Source: Rosa chinensis
Lineage: Eukaryota > Streptophyta > Magnoliopsida > Rosales > Rosaceae
DNA: 64,000 nucleotides
Reading direction: 5' to 3'
Assembly (NCBI RefSeq): GCF_002994745.2
Contig: NC_037094.1
Coordinates: forward strand, 26,389,001-26,453,000
The translations under genes were made by a program, and so were the position numbers. The notes under the pieces were generated by a model, which was given only the letters and a program-made list of their open reading frames with translations, was not told where the DNA came from and ran no database searches. This document shows, piece after piece, positions 1 to 9,929 of this stretch (its first letter is position 1; every line of letters starts with the position of its first letter).

Positions 1-401
1 TGCAAAGGAACTCATTTCCGTTTTCTACATGCATTGTCGCATGGAATTCGTTGGCTATTCATAGGGTACGATTTGCTCTAAGAGTGTAGAGAGTTTATGT
101 GACAGCTGTAATCAAGGTGCCATTTGGCAAGTAGAACTTGGGCTATTCCATGTCCTTGAATTAATATTGATGGCCTAGCCATCATAGTCACAAAGTCATA
201 TGCTCATAATCAAAATGGAGTCATAATGGAAAGAACTCGAAATTTTATTCATAAGTCAACGGAGTACATCATCGTTTCTATGATCAAAGAAAATCTAATC
301 CAATAAAGGTAATATGGCAATCGCCTACATCTCTTGGAAAATAAAGACTTAAACAGAATTGGTGATCTATTGATTCCAGCCAGATTTGTAGTCTGCACCC
401 T

Positions 402-1460
402 TCACTCTATATCATCTTCTTGATCTTCTTGTTCCACATAGTGAGCTTCTCGTGCTTCACAATATGCTTTGTAGGCGGTGACAAGTTCTTCACGAGCTCT
501 ACAAATGTGTGCCCAATGCTCAGACACTCCACATCGAGAACATACATCTCTTTGCTCAAACTCCATTGATTGAGGCGCTTTGAAAGCGTCATTTAGATGG
601 CTCTTAGTGTTGGTGGCGCCACCAACATGGCCAGAGGCGTTGCCTCCATCTCTCTTTCCACGTTTACCTCTTCGGTTCCGTGTTCGCCTATTTTGGCGGT
701 TACCTTCCCAAGTAGAGCGATTATATGGATCAGAATGTCCAGAAGTATACCTAAGATTAGGGTTTCGCTCTTGGCGCCCTCTCTTAGAGGTGCGACTATA
801 ATTAGATTCCGGAATATGCTCTGTTTCCACAGATCTCGAATTATAGTTCTTCACGAGGATATTGTCATGCTTTTCAGCGACATTCATAGCTCCAATGAGC
901 TCATGAAACCTTGTGATCCGTCTTGCATATACATCGATTCGATAGTTCTTAGCAACCATCAATGCAGAGACGGGGAAGGTAGAGAGAGTCTTCTCAATCA
1001 ACATCGCATATGTGATCTCTTTACCACAGAATTCCATTAAGGATTTAATGCGAAGTGCTTCCGAGTTATAGTCAAGAACTGACTAGAAATCACAGAAGCG
1101 GAGGCTATGCCATCTCACTTCTAGGTCAGGAAGCAAGGAGTCACGGACGTTGCCAAATATTTCTTCGAGTGAGACCCACAGTCTTCTGGGGTCTTCTTTA
1201 TTCATATACTCGTACTGGAACGAATCATCCATATGACAAGTCATTAGGATGATGGTTTTCGCCTTATTTGCCTCTAAGGCTGCTCTATTTGCTTCCAAAG
1301 CTTGAGCTTGCTCAACAGTTATCACGTCCTGGCTAGGCTCGAGAATCATATTCAAGATTCCTACAGCCTTGAGATGCTGGCGGATATCACGAACCCACCT
1401 GTGATATCCAGAGCCAGTTGTTCCCAATGGAGCAAAGTCCAATTTGTTCAGGTTACTCAT
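402..1460 (-). pseudogene. copia gag (capsid/nucleocapsid) with one in-frame stop
   Basis: The reading begins with MSNLNKLDF and runs to a stop at 402, ending in an acidic tail (EQEDQEDDIE). It has the plant copia gag (UBN2-type) body with the PDLEVRWHSLRF and ITRFHELIGAM blocks. An arginine/glycine-rich linker follows, then a single CCHC zinc knuckle (CSRCGVSEHWAHIC) near the C-terminus. One in-frame TAG at about 1,083 follows HSLRFCDF and splits the gene in two; otherwise the frame is open. Gag forms the virus-like particle that packages element RNA. The same gene occurs at 29,572-30,620 and 33,256-34,937. The start was chosen because all three copies begin at this MSNLNKL methionine. Confidence 0.85.
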
Positions 1461-1954
1461 CTTGAAAGAGAACAAGAAATTAGGGTTAGTTTCGGAGAGA
1501 AAAGGGCTACCACGAAAAACTTATTAAATTTCTGAGCGTAGTCGCTTCCAAGAAATTAGGGATTTTTCCGAGCGTAGTCGCTTCCAGGAAAATCCGATTC
1601 CAAGAGGGGTTTTGGATTAGATCGAAACAATGATGTAAGTGGTCGATCATAAATTCTCTACAAACTCTAAGTTTGGAGATCTCAACAAGCTCTAAGTTTG
1701 GAGTGAGCACGAACCCCCACAGTTCGGCTTAATTTGGTCTCCCCTATAATGAAGAAAGGGGGGTAGAAGAAGGGAGGTTGCAAGTCCCCGAGAAAAAGAA
1801 GAGAATTGAAATAAAAACTCAAAAACGGGAACTTTTAGTAAACCATACCTCTTAGGATTGCGGATCGCATTCGATCCTCATTGTAGGATTGCAAACAAGC
1901 TTCAGTTCTAGGCGAATCAAACTTGTTGAAATTCGGAGCAGATTCGCTTCTAAA

Positions 1955-2320
1955 CAGCTCCCACTCCGATTGGTGTACAGGTTACAAAATGTCTCCAATA
2001 GGGCTGAAATTTGGAAGTCAGAAAGAAGAGACCTAGTTGAACAACTTTTATGAAGGAATAATTTTGATCTGAAAATCCGAAATAGAATTTTCGGGGCTTG
2101 CAAACTGACTGATATGCACAGGAACGAGCATGCTGAACAGCTCCCACCTTGAATACTGTACAGGTCTCAAAACTTCTCCAATAGGTCTGAAGTTTTGAGG
2201 TCAGATAGAGGAGATAGATATGAACAACTTTGATGAAGAAAGTATTTTGATCAGAGGTCCCGAATAAGACGTTTCGGGGCGTGCAAGCAGGCTGATCTGC
2301 ACAAGAACGAGCAAGCTGCT
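1955..2320 (-). repeat. two ~183-bp degenerate tandem repeats in the copia leader
   Basis: On the plus strand each unit starts with CAGCTCCCAC (1,955 and 2,138). Each runs through a CTCCAATAGG motif, a GAACAACTTT motif and a TTCGGGGC motif to a GCACAGGAACGAGC-like end. The repeat lies between the LTR and gag. Element A has the same arrangement (31,113 and 31,279, period about 166 bp). Confidence 0.75.
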
Positions 2321-2496
2321 ATGCTGCAGGGGCAGCAGGAGTGCCGCAATGCTGCATGAGCAGTAGGTGGCACATGGGTGCGCAAGGGCTGCAGGGGCAG
2401 CTTACGGCATGGCTAGCAAGGGCTAGGAGCTTGCGGCTGTTTTGGTGAGAAGAGTTTTGGTTTTTAGGGCTAGGGTTAGGGCTCGTGCTGATAACG

Positions 2497-2692
2497 TGTT
2501 TTAGGGAATCAGAAATTGAGAGATAATCGCTGTGTATTCTCATTGATAATAGGGGCCTCTTTATATAGAGGATTACAATGCAGAGAATCTCAATCATACA
2601 AGGAAAGTAATTCTACATTGATTAGGATTCTAGATCTTTCTAATTAAATCCTATTACCAATAGGTCAAGTAACCTAGAGTTTGGGTTAAACA
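2497..2692 (-). repeat. 5' LTR of the partial copia element
   Basis: Similar along its length to the 218-bp LTRs at 25,323 and 31,648. It starts TGTTTTAGGG on the plus strand, contains the TATA-box segment CTTTATATAGAGG and fades near 2,692. A primer-binding-like sequence (GATAACG, reading away from the LTR toward GCTCGTGCT) adjoins it at 2,481-2,496, next to a telomere-like TAGGGTTAGGG run that is part of the leader. Confidence 0.8.
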
Positions 2693-2699
2693 CAAATTA

Positions 2700-3380
2700 G
2701 GTTTTCCTTGAATAGTTCCATGTATTTTAATTTTTTTGGGGATCATTTTACCCTTTAAGAGTTCTTTTGTACTACACAACTGAACTCTCCTCTCTCTCTC
2801 TCTCTGGTGGTCAATCCTTAGAGCTGATAGACTATAAATATTTGACAAAGCCAAAGGACTAAAGATGACTAGCTAAGACTATTTCAAAAAAAAAAAATTC
2901 AAAATAAAATCAAATAGCGAATGATGAGATTAAACAAAAGAATAGTATGAAGACTTCTTCCGTTTCTTTATCCTTTTTTTATTTGTCCCTTTTGTTTTTG
3001 GAACTTCAGGTTCTTTTTTTTAAAGAATATTATGTCGATATATTAAACTCAGACTAGAAAGGACCATTACATATCCTCCTTCTACCATCTATGGGTAGAT
3101 AAAGAGTTTGTAGTAAACCACAGCAATACATAGATTAATTCCGATCATTTGACGGTACCCATACTCACTTATTCAAGAAAGCCTATAAACTATGTTACCA
3201 AAAACAAGTAAATAGGCAAAGTTCAAAACAAACTAAACTAAATTTTCTCCTTGCCCTTAACACTAGGGCAGGGAGGTTTGCTAGGGCAAATCACCTTAAG
3301 CACTTCTTCAACAGAAACCTTTTTTTGTCTTGGACTGATTTTTGTTTTTCGACCCCCAAAGGTATTCCTTTCTTCTTCTT
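2700..3380. other. intergenic, no gene recognised
   Basis: AT-rich sequence with short homopolymer and CT tracts. No supported coding exon or element boundary was seen. Confidence 0.5.
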
Positions 3381-3904
3381 CTATTCCACCTTGACCAGTG
3401 GTATGGCCTCCTTTGGGTGCAGATCTTCCTTAGGTACTAGGACACCTCCTGGAGCTTCAATCAATCCCAAAGACTTTGCAGAGAATTTAGTATGAAATTC
3501 CGGGACTTTTAGTTTCTTTTGTAGCATAGATGAACTGGATGCAGTGTCATTTGCACCAAACTGAATTTTCAGCTTTTTTGGGGATGTGTAGGGAGATGTA
3601 GGTCGGCCTCTTTTTGCAGTAGCTGGTTCAGTTACCACTGGGACTAATGCTAGGGCGTTGTTCTCTTCAGCAGGCCTTAAATCTTCACTTCTCAACACAA
3701 TGGGACGACGCGGCTTGTGCACTGTTGGAGTACCAAACAAATTTCGAGCAATTGGAGGCAAAATAGGTGACTGCACTCCATGAAACCTGAAGGTACCATG
3801 TTGGATACGAAGATCATTGAATCTCGGAAACTGGGAGGTCAGAGTAGCCCCAGTTGTAACCTGTTCATCAGCAATGGCATGTCGGACCTGTACATCCCCA
3901 TCAA
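3381..3904 (-). pseudogene. unrecognised coding remnant, about 170 codons
   Basis: An open frame without a convincing ATG runs from about 3,904 to a stop at 3,381. The N-terminal part contains QFPRFNDLRIQHG. The middle is proline- and basic-rich (KRGRPTSPYTSPKKLK) and the C-terminal part contains PEFHTKFSAKSLGLIEAPGG. No catalytic motif is visible. The basic, low-complexity composition resembles the C-terminal tail of LINE ORF1-like or other retroelement gag-like proteins, but I do not recognise the family. It could also be the last exon of a host gene. The only ATG in frame is absent or ambiguous, so I call it a remnant. Confidence 0.4.
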
Positions 3905-4710
3905 GTCATATATCTTATTCAAGGAGTCAATTAAACCCTATATATACTAGGTTAATTTACTGATGCATATATACAATTGAGAGTCTCATGAAAGATATTG
4001 CTTTTCTTTGAATTGGAGATGAAGTCTAGCCGGTCAACGATTTACCAAAGGCTAGGTAGGGAGTTGGCATCTCAATTTAACAAAAAATCCTTGATTCGGT
4101 TAGAGTTTGATTCCATCATAAAAGATTGATGTAGTTCATGTATAAGTGGCTCAATTTTGAAGACCAATTCTAGTTGGTTAATGACCTACTAGAAAAAAAA
4201 AAAAAAAAAACACGTGTGCAATTTATAGTTTTCTGGTAGATCATTAATCCTATTAGACTTGGGGTTTTCATGAATCTTCTTCGTCGTCAAACTAGGATCA
4301 AGTAATTTAATTGGTTCGTCTATATCTTTTTTCACAATTTTTGTACAATTGAAAATTCTAACAAGACAAATGAGTTCTGATCTCTAAAATTTGATGACAA
4401 AGTAAATGAGCTCTAGTTCAAGTTCGTTGCACTAAGTTGGAGACTGCTATTTGAGACAAATGCTAAGAGCCTTTGTCAATCGTAATACAAATGGGAGCAT
4501 ACTAGCTAGGATACACAAGATTAATTCAATGTTATTCAACAATAGTACAAATGATTTTTTCTTCTGTTAATTTAATTGGTAATTTTAATGTAAGTGGTGG
4601 AAGAGTTGAGCTTATAGACAACATTCGATTTACATGTACATCTTTGTTGACTGCGTTATAACATGCATTTGCTTATTATAAAAGGAAAATTACCCAAAAT
4701 ATATAGCTTG

Positions 4711-4900
4711 CCTGATCTCTCTTTCTATGGGAATTTGGTTGAAGATATCAAAATGGGATTGTTCTCAACTTGAGTCTGGAATCCAGCACGTTCCTTTTTC
4801 TGCCAATAGTGTTGCACATAGATTAGCTAGTCATGGGTTTGAATTTGATGTAACATTAGAATGGTATCCTCATGCTCCAGATATGATGACGATTCACTAA
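4711..4900 (+). pseudogene. LINE RNase H-like C-terminal fragment (RVT_3 type)
   Basis: The translation shows LSFYGNLVEDIK, then after a one-base frame break HVPFSANSVAHRLASHGFEF, and ends EWYPHAPDMMTIH followed by a stop at 4,898-4,900. The HVPR.AN.VAHRLA block is the well-known last motif of the RNase H-like domain that ends plant LINE ORF2 proteins. Only the 3' tail survives and no poly(A) tail or target duplication is visible. It shows that LINE reverse transcription acted near the intronless kinase gene, though it does not prove that this LINE moved the kinase. Confidence 0.75.
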
Positions 4901-5064
4901 TGTGGCATAATTATATCGTATGTGACTACAATTTCAAAAAACATCATAGAATAGTTGGCAAAAAAGCCAAAGGCCAGACAAGATTGATTGAAATTGATAA
5001 GTGTAGGGGCACAAATGATTTAGGATGTAAAGATCAGGAAGGTGAAATGAAATTTACCCATTAA

Positions 5065-6175
5065 AGAGTAAAATATCCTGATCGATGGTGTCTTCAGCAA
5101 TTGAACTAAAAAAGCTAACAATGACAATATTTTTGAACTAAAAAAGCTAACAATGACAATATTCCGAACTACGGAATACATTTTTTATTTTCTTATAACT
5201 TTGATACAAATTGCAGCGGAGAGACAACGAATAATTTTTCTTGTACATGTCAAATATATATGCCTCAGCTTTCACCCTAACTGAGGTCAAAGTTGCTACT
5301 ATTGCCTCCCACGGTACTCTCACATTATATCCAGCATAGATCAGAAGCGAAGAGTAAAGCCTTATACCGCGCCAAAGTCGATGGTGGAATTCTGTGTCGA
5401 TATGACGAATGAGCAACATATTAGCCAGATATTAAAGTCAAGATTACCCTATATTTTGTCCTTGGTACGTGTACCTTCCCTTGCAATGATGTCATTGTAT
5501 AGAAATTTTACCATACGCATCATCAAATGATCAAAACAAGAAATGCAGTACAGAAGTAACGAGATGGGAACGATTTTTTAGTACAAAATAGGCAGTTTTC
5601 GCCAGGTTGTAGCAAAGACATTGAAGCGATACCTCGAGGTAGATAGATTATTGAGGATGTGGCTTGTCTTCTTCCTACAACAAGTGGATAATAGACCTTA
5701 AAACCTCGTTAGGACCAACGGTGCAATTCTAGAAACAAAGTTAAAAAATTAACCATAATATCACTACAATGTTGAAAGCCATCACATGCGAAAATAGTAT
5801 GAGCTTACAGAAGCTAATAGTATTCTGGTTCATAGATTAAGTACTTGAAAGTAGCAGCTATTTATATATGTGTGTGTATGTGTGGATGGCGCGCATAAAC
5901 TAAACCATCTAGATACTACGAGCTTTGAGAAGTGCATCTTTGGATCATCATGGGACATTGAAATCCAGTAAGGGACAGAACTGATTAAACATAAGAAGAC
6001 TCATGTTAGAGATGAATGAAACGTCACGCCAAAACAAGAAATAAATAATCCGAGTATCGAAAGTTAGAAGCAAAAATAACGTTACCACTGGCTTTCTTAT
6101 CAATTAATTCCTTCAGAACAGAGGTGAAGAGTTGAACGGAGTTCCTTGAACAGGACAGCAGTTTGTGCTTGACAC
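5065..6175 (-). pseudogene. duplicated, broken 3' end of the DExH helicase gene
   Basis: This segment is a diverged direct copy of 9,246-10,420, the 3' end and downstream flank of the helicase gene. Shared blocks include GCTAACAATGACAATATTCC, GCAGCGGAGAGACAAC, CATGTCAAATATATATGCCT and the last coding exon. The copied last exon (about 5,650-5,738) keeps its AG acceptor but has TTGTAG where the parent has two leucine codons, a premature stop. The copied upstream exon end (about 6,084-6,170) has lost the reading frame through small insertions. Similarity stops at about 6,175, just before a poly(A) run and the hAT MITE. It is a partial gene copy with no coding capacity. Confidence 0.8.
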
Positions 6176-6249
6176 GGGTGGAGTGCCCTTCTTCTGTGAG
6201 AGAATTAGGAAAAAAAAAAAGCTATCTATGACACTACTTCGATCAATAG

Positions 6250-7047
6250 CAATGTTCTAAAACTCGGCCGCCCAGGCCGCCTAGGTGCTAGGCGGTGCCT
6301 CTCTACCTCGACTAATGAAGAATCGGTGACTCTGGGCATTTGGATTTTAGGCGGGCACCCAGGCGGGATCCCAAGCAGATTAGGTAGGCGGATTAGGCGG
6401 TAGGCGCTGCGCTTGGGCTTCTTTTTTTTTTTTTTTTTATATTTGTATGCTTATTGCTTAACATTCTCTCCCTATTTTGATTCTTGAGGGCTCTTTTAAA
6501 ATTTGAATGTTCTAGATGCAATTTTATGGACAATTCTTAGGTTCACCCCTTAGGTAAATGAGCATATTTGTCATCTCTTGCGATTAACGAATAATAACTT
6601 TATAATTTTCTAATCTAACCGTTCATGCTTATAACGTAATACAAATATTAGCTCTAGCTGTAAAAAATAAATCAAATTGAAGACCTTTTATTTATTCATT
6701 TCTATGAAATACATGGACGGACCATAACAGTAGTAAGTGTTGTTAGAACCATCCATTTGTTTGATTCAATTAGATAATTAAACGATTTTTTATTCGATTG
6801 ATTTTTTATAGAGATGATTTTTAAAGGCTAATTTATGATATGGACAGTTTGATTATAAATTTATTAAGTAAAAATATGTTAATCGACAATGGGGATGAAT
6901 AAAAATTGTCCCAATTTTATTACTCTTTAATTCTTTATATATTTTTAATCATATATACAAAAACTATAAATTAAAAAATACAAAACCGCCTAGGCGCTAG
7001 TCCTTTGGTCACCCCCCGACCAGTGCCTAGCAATTTTTCAAACCTTG
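6250..7047. mobile_element. hAT-type MITE, 798 bp, perfect 8-bp target duplication
   Basis: The 8-bp sequence ATCAATAG occurs immediately on both sides (6,242-6,249 and 7,048-7,055). The ends are imperfect inverted repeats: CAATGTTCTAAAACTCG on the left and, reversed, CAAGGTTTGAAAAATTGC on the right. GC-rich CCGCCTAGGCGCTAGG-type motifs lie just inside both ends and an AT-rich core lies between. No transposase is present. The 8-bp duplication is the hAT superfamily signature. Confidence 0.85.
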
Positions 7048-7328
7048 ATCAATAGAAATACATAAACCAAATTTTTATGACTTTTGGGCCATCATTAAAC
7101 TTGTTTGTATTTGGTACAAACTAAACACTACAGAGACAAATATTAACTTTACATATCACGGTACAAAATACAAATAAGATGACTCTGCTTTTACATATCA
7201 AAGACAAATGTGAAGGCCAAAGCTGCCACTTATTCCTCCCCTATTAATTTTGCCCTAGATGAACCTTCCTTGAATTAATGTCATTTATATAGAATTTACA
7301 TATAGATAATCAGGACAATTTATAAATT

Positions 7329-8276
7329 CTAGACTAGAATAGGCTGCTGCAGGCAGCTTACATTTCCAACGTTGTTAGCTGAGTAATTAGTAGAAGCTGA
7401 ATCTTTGTAGCCTCCAGTGAAGAAAGGATGGTGAAGAGCTTGTGCAGCTGTTGGCCTCTTCAAAGGGTCCCAAGAGCAAAGCGACCCGATGAGCTCTACT
7501 GCAGAATCACTAACCCATGTCGGCATTACTGCTCTAAGACCAAGACTATCAATCTGCGGAAATTCATAGTTCATATGGCTTGCAAGAAGACATCCCTCCC
7601 TCCATGTATTCCTCGTTGGAGCCCCAATGACTCTACAAATCTGATACATCTGATCTGGCGAACTCGAACCCGGAAACAGAGGGTGCATGCGAAACAACTC
7701 CGCCATGATCGCTCCCATTGCCCACATGTCAACCTTTTCGTTGTAGATAAAAGAGTCTAGCAGCATCTCAGGAGCTCTGTACCACCGTGTGGTGATGTAA
7801 TCACTGAATGGTGGGCCGGAGTTGATCTCCCTTGCAGCACCAAGGTCCGAAATCTTGATCACGCCTTGGTTCACCAACAAGTTATCCGGCTTCAGGTCTC
7901 GGTGAATGTAGCCATGTTGGTCATGCATAAATACAAGGCCTTGGAAGACCTGGAAACACATGGCTCGAATTTCAGCTTCGGAGAAAAGCTGCCCAGCGCT
8001 TTGCTTGAGGTGAATGAGTTGGGACAGGCTACCTTGCATGTATTCAAAGATGAAAAAGACGACGCCGTGTTGCCTCTGGACTCCCTTGAGGTTGACAATG
8101 TTTGGGTGCTTCAACTTGGTCAGTGCCTGCACTTCTGGTAGCTGTAGATACGAAGACTTGCATAAGTGCTTCAACTCTTTGATGGCGACGAACTCCCCGG
8201 TGGTCTTGTCTATGGCTTTATACACACGCCCGAAACTACCCGCACCAACTTGCTTAATGAACTTGTATTGCTCCAT
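7329..8276 (-). CDS. cyclin-dependent kinase F-4 / MHK-like Ser/Thr kinase, intronless
   Basis: The 315-residue product is a complete protein kinase domain of the RCK (MAK/ICK/MOK) group, called CDKF-4 or MHK in plants. Visible elements are the glycine loop GAGSFGRVYKA (11-21), beta-3 lysine K33, a likely helix C glutamate E48, catalytic loop HRDLKPDN (125-132), DLG (144-146, in place of the usual DFG), activation-loop SDY (158-160) and TTRWYRAPE (162-170). WDPLKRPTAAQALHHPFF closes the C-lobe. The SDY tripeptide sits where this group has the TEY/TDY phosphorylation motif. Plant relatives are usually multi-exon genes, whereas this copy has no intron, which suggests a retroposed copy. The frame is intact and all core catalytic residues are kept, so it could be active. 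It lies between the helicase gene and that gene's broken duplicate. Confidence 0.88.
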   Translation of the reverse strand: MEQYKFIKQVGAGSFGRVYKAIDKTTGEFVAIKELKHLCKSSYLQLPEVQALTKLKHPNIVNLKGVQRQHGVVFFIFEYMQGSLSQLIHLKQSAGQLFSEAEIRAMCFQVFQGLVFMHDQHGYIHRDLKPDNLLVNQGVIKISDLGAAREINSGPPFSDYITTRWYRAPEMLLDSFIYNEKVDMWAMGAIMAELFRMHPLFPGSSSPDQMYQICRVIGAPTRNTWREGCLLASHMNYEFPQIDSLGLRAVMPTWVSDSAVELIGSLCSWDPLKRPTAAQALHHPFFTGGYKDSASTNYSANNVGNVSCLQQPILV

Positions 8277-9929
8277 TGAACAAAACCCTAGCTAGACAGA
8301 ACCCAGATGGAACGATCTCAAAGATAGACGTACTCGATCTTGGAGGAAGAAACTGGTGTTGGCGTCTTCTTCTGCCACTGACTTTTGACCTGATTACTAT
8401 TCAAGAAGCGATATTGGCCACCTCATGATCTGCAAGAAACCGTAGCAGAGAACGCACCTACTTGAGTACTCTCTCCACTCTCCACTGAAAATGAGATGTG
8501 AAGAAATCAGTCTACTATTTTATAGCAAGAGATCACTCCCAGTCCTACTTAGGTTTGGAAAAGGTCATTCTTGTCATTGTAAAAATGTTGCTTGAGTCCA
8601 AAGCTACAATAGACAGTGCCGATCTTAGGAGGTACAGATATATCGACTATGATAAGAAAGCGTCTCCACATTTTTCTCTTATTTTTTCCATTTCTCTTAA
8701 TTTTATTACAGCAGTCATATAAATAAGCAGCTTCTGCCAAATTTTGCTTTGGTCTCGGGACAGATAAAGATGATTAATGTTATTGTAGACATAGACTTTG
8801 TTACTAGGCTAATTGAATATGAAGGGACAATAGAGTCATTCCAGGTTGTTGTTTTCTTATATTATATTGTCGATGAAAAGATTCGAGTCATTGTGACTGA
8901 AGAATATGAACCAAAATTTATTTTTGTTTGTCCAAGTAGCATGTTTAAATAAGCATCTCGCCATGAATGAAAAGTTTGAATCTATCCAAAACTTAAATCT
9001 GCTTCTTTCTCACTGAGTCCAAATACCTTTGCAAGATATTGATAAAGTTTCTGTATCAACTAGTTTGTGAAGATGATAGTCAGCTTCATCGTACCATAAT
9101 TCTGCTACAATAATAGAATTGGCTATGAATTTGATTGTTATACGTATCTTATGAATTTCATTTGAGTCTTTCATAATTCGGTCTTGATTCTCAAATGCCA
9201 AAAATAACTTTTGATTAATATAGATTCATTTACTGTGCTCTATAAAATTTAAAATACCCTGATGGCCGTCTTTGGTGAACGAGCTGAAAAGCTAACAATG
9301 ACAATATTCCGATCTACAGAATCCATTTTTTCTGTTCGTAAAACTTTGATACAAAATGCAGCGGAGAGACAACAGATAATTTTACTAGTACATGTCAAAT
9401 ATATATGCCTCTGCTTTCACCCTGATTGAGGTCAAAGTTGCGTCTATTGCCTCCCACAATACCTCACATTAAATCCAGTATAGATCAGAAGAGGAGTAAA
9501 GCCGTATACCGCGCCAAAGTCCATGGTGGAATACTCTGTCCATATGACACATGAGCACCATATTTCAGCCAGATATGATAGTCAAGATTACGCTATATTT
9601 TGTCCTTGGTGTTCCTTCCCTTGCAATGACGTCATTGTATATAACTTTTACCATACGCAGCATGAAAACAAGAAATCCAGTAGAGCAATACAGAGATGGG
9701 AATGATTTTCGAGTGCGAAATAGGCAGTTTTTGCCAGATGCTGGTCAGCTTGATTCAGTCAACAGAAAGCAGCAACACAGAAATGAGCTTGAGTGAACCC
9801 CGCGTGTGAATCTAAAAAGAATGAACCACAAAATCATGAAGAGAAAAATATGTATCCCACCAGTATAGTATCAATAGTCAAGCTACATGTTGAAGCAAGG
9901 GCATGGAAGCATACCTCGAGTTTGATAGA
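8277..9929. other. kinase upstream flank and helicase downstream flank
   Basis: 8,277-8,480 would hold the kinase 5' UTR and promoter; I could not fix a TATA box. 9,246-9,929 is the downstream flank of the helicase gene and the parent of the duplicate at 5,065-6,175. No further coding exon is recognised. Confidence 0.5.

Larger units (their letters stand above)
1..2692 (-). mobile_element. Ty1/copia retrotransposon, 5' part, cut by the window edge
   Basis: Read on the minus strand, this segment holds a 5' LTR (2,497-2,692), a leader with two degenerate tandem repeats, a gag gene (1,460-402), the gag-pol spacer and the first bases of pol, where the window starts. It is closely similar to copia element A (25,323-31,865) through LTR, leader, gag and spacer, so it belongs to the same family. 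The LTR outer end is uncertain: similarity to the 218-bp LTR of element A stops near the TTTAACC motif at about 2,690. The element may therefore be truncated there or be a shorter-LTR subtype. The other LTR lies outside the window, so no target duplication can be checked. Confidence 0.88.

Noticed and set aside
2465..2485. Telomere-like TAGGGTTAGGG motif, repeated near 31,620
   Set aside because: It sits at the same leader position next to the LTR in two copia copies, so it is element sequence and not an interstitial telomere.
3381..3776. A complete 131-aa gene
   Set aside because: The apparent start is a GTG and the frame continues upstream without an ATG, so it is only a remnant or exon.
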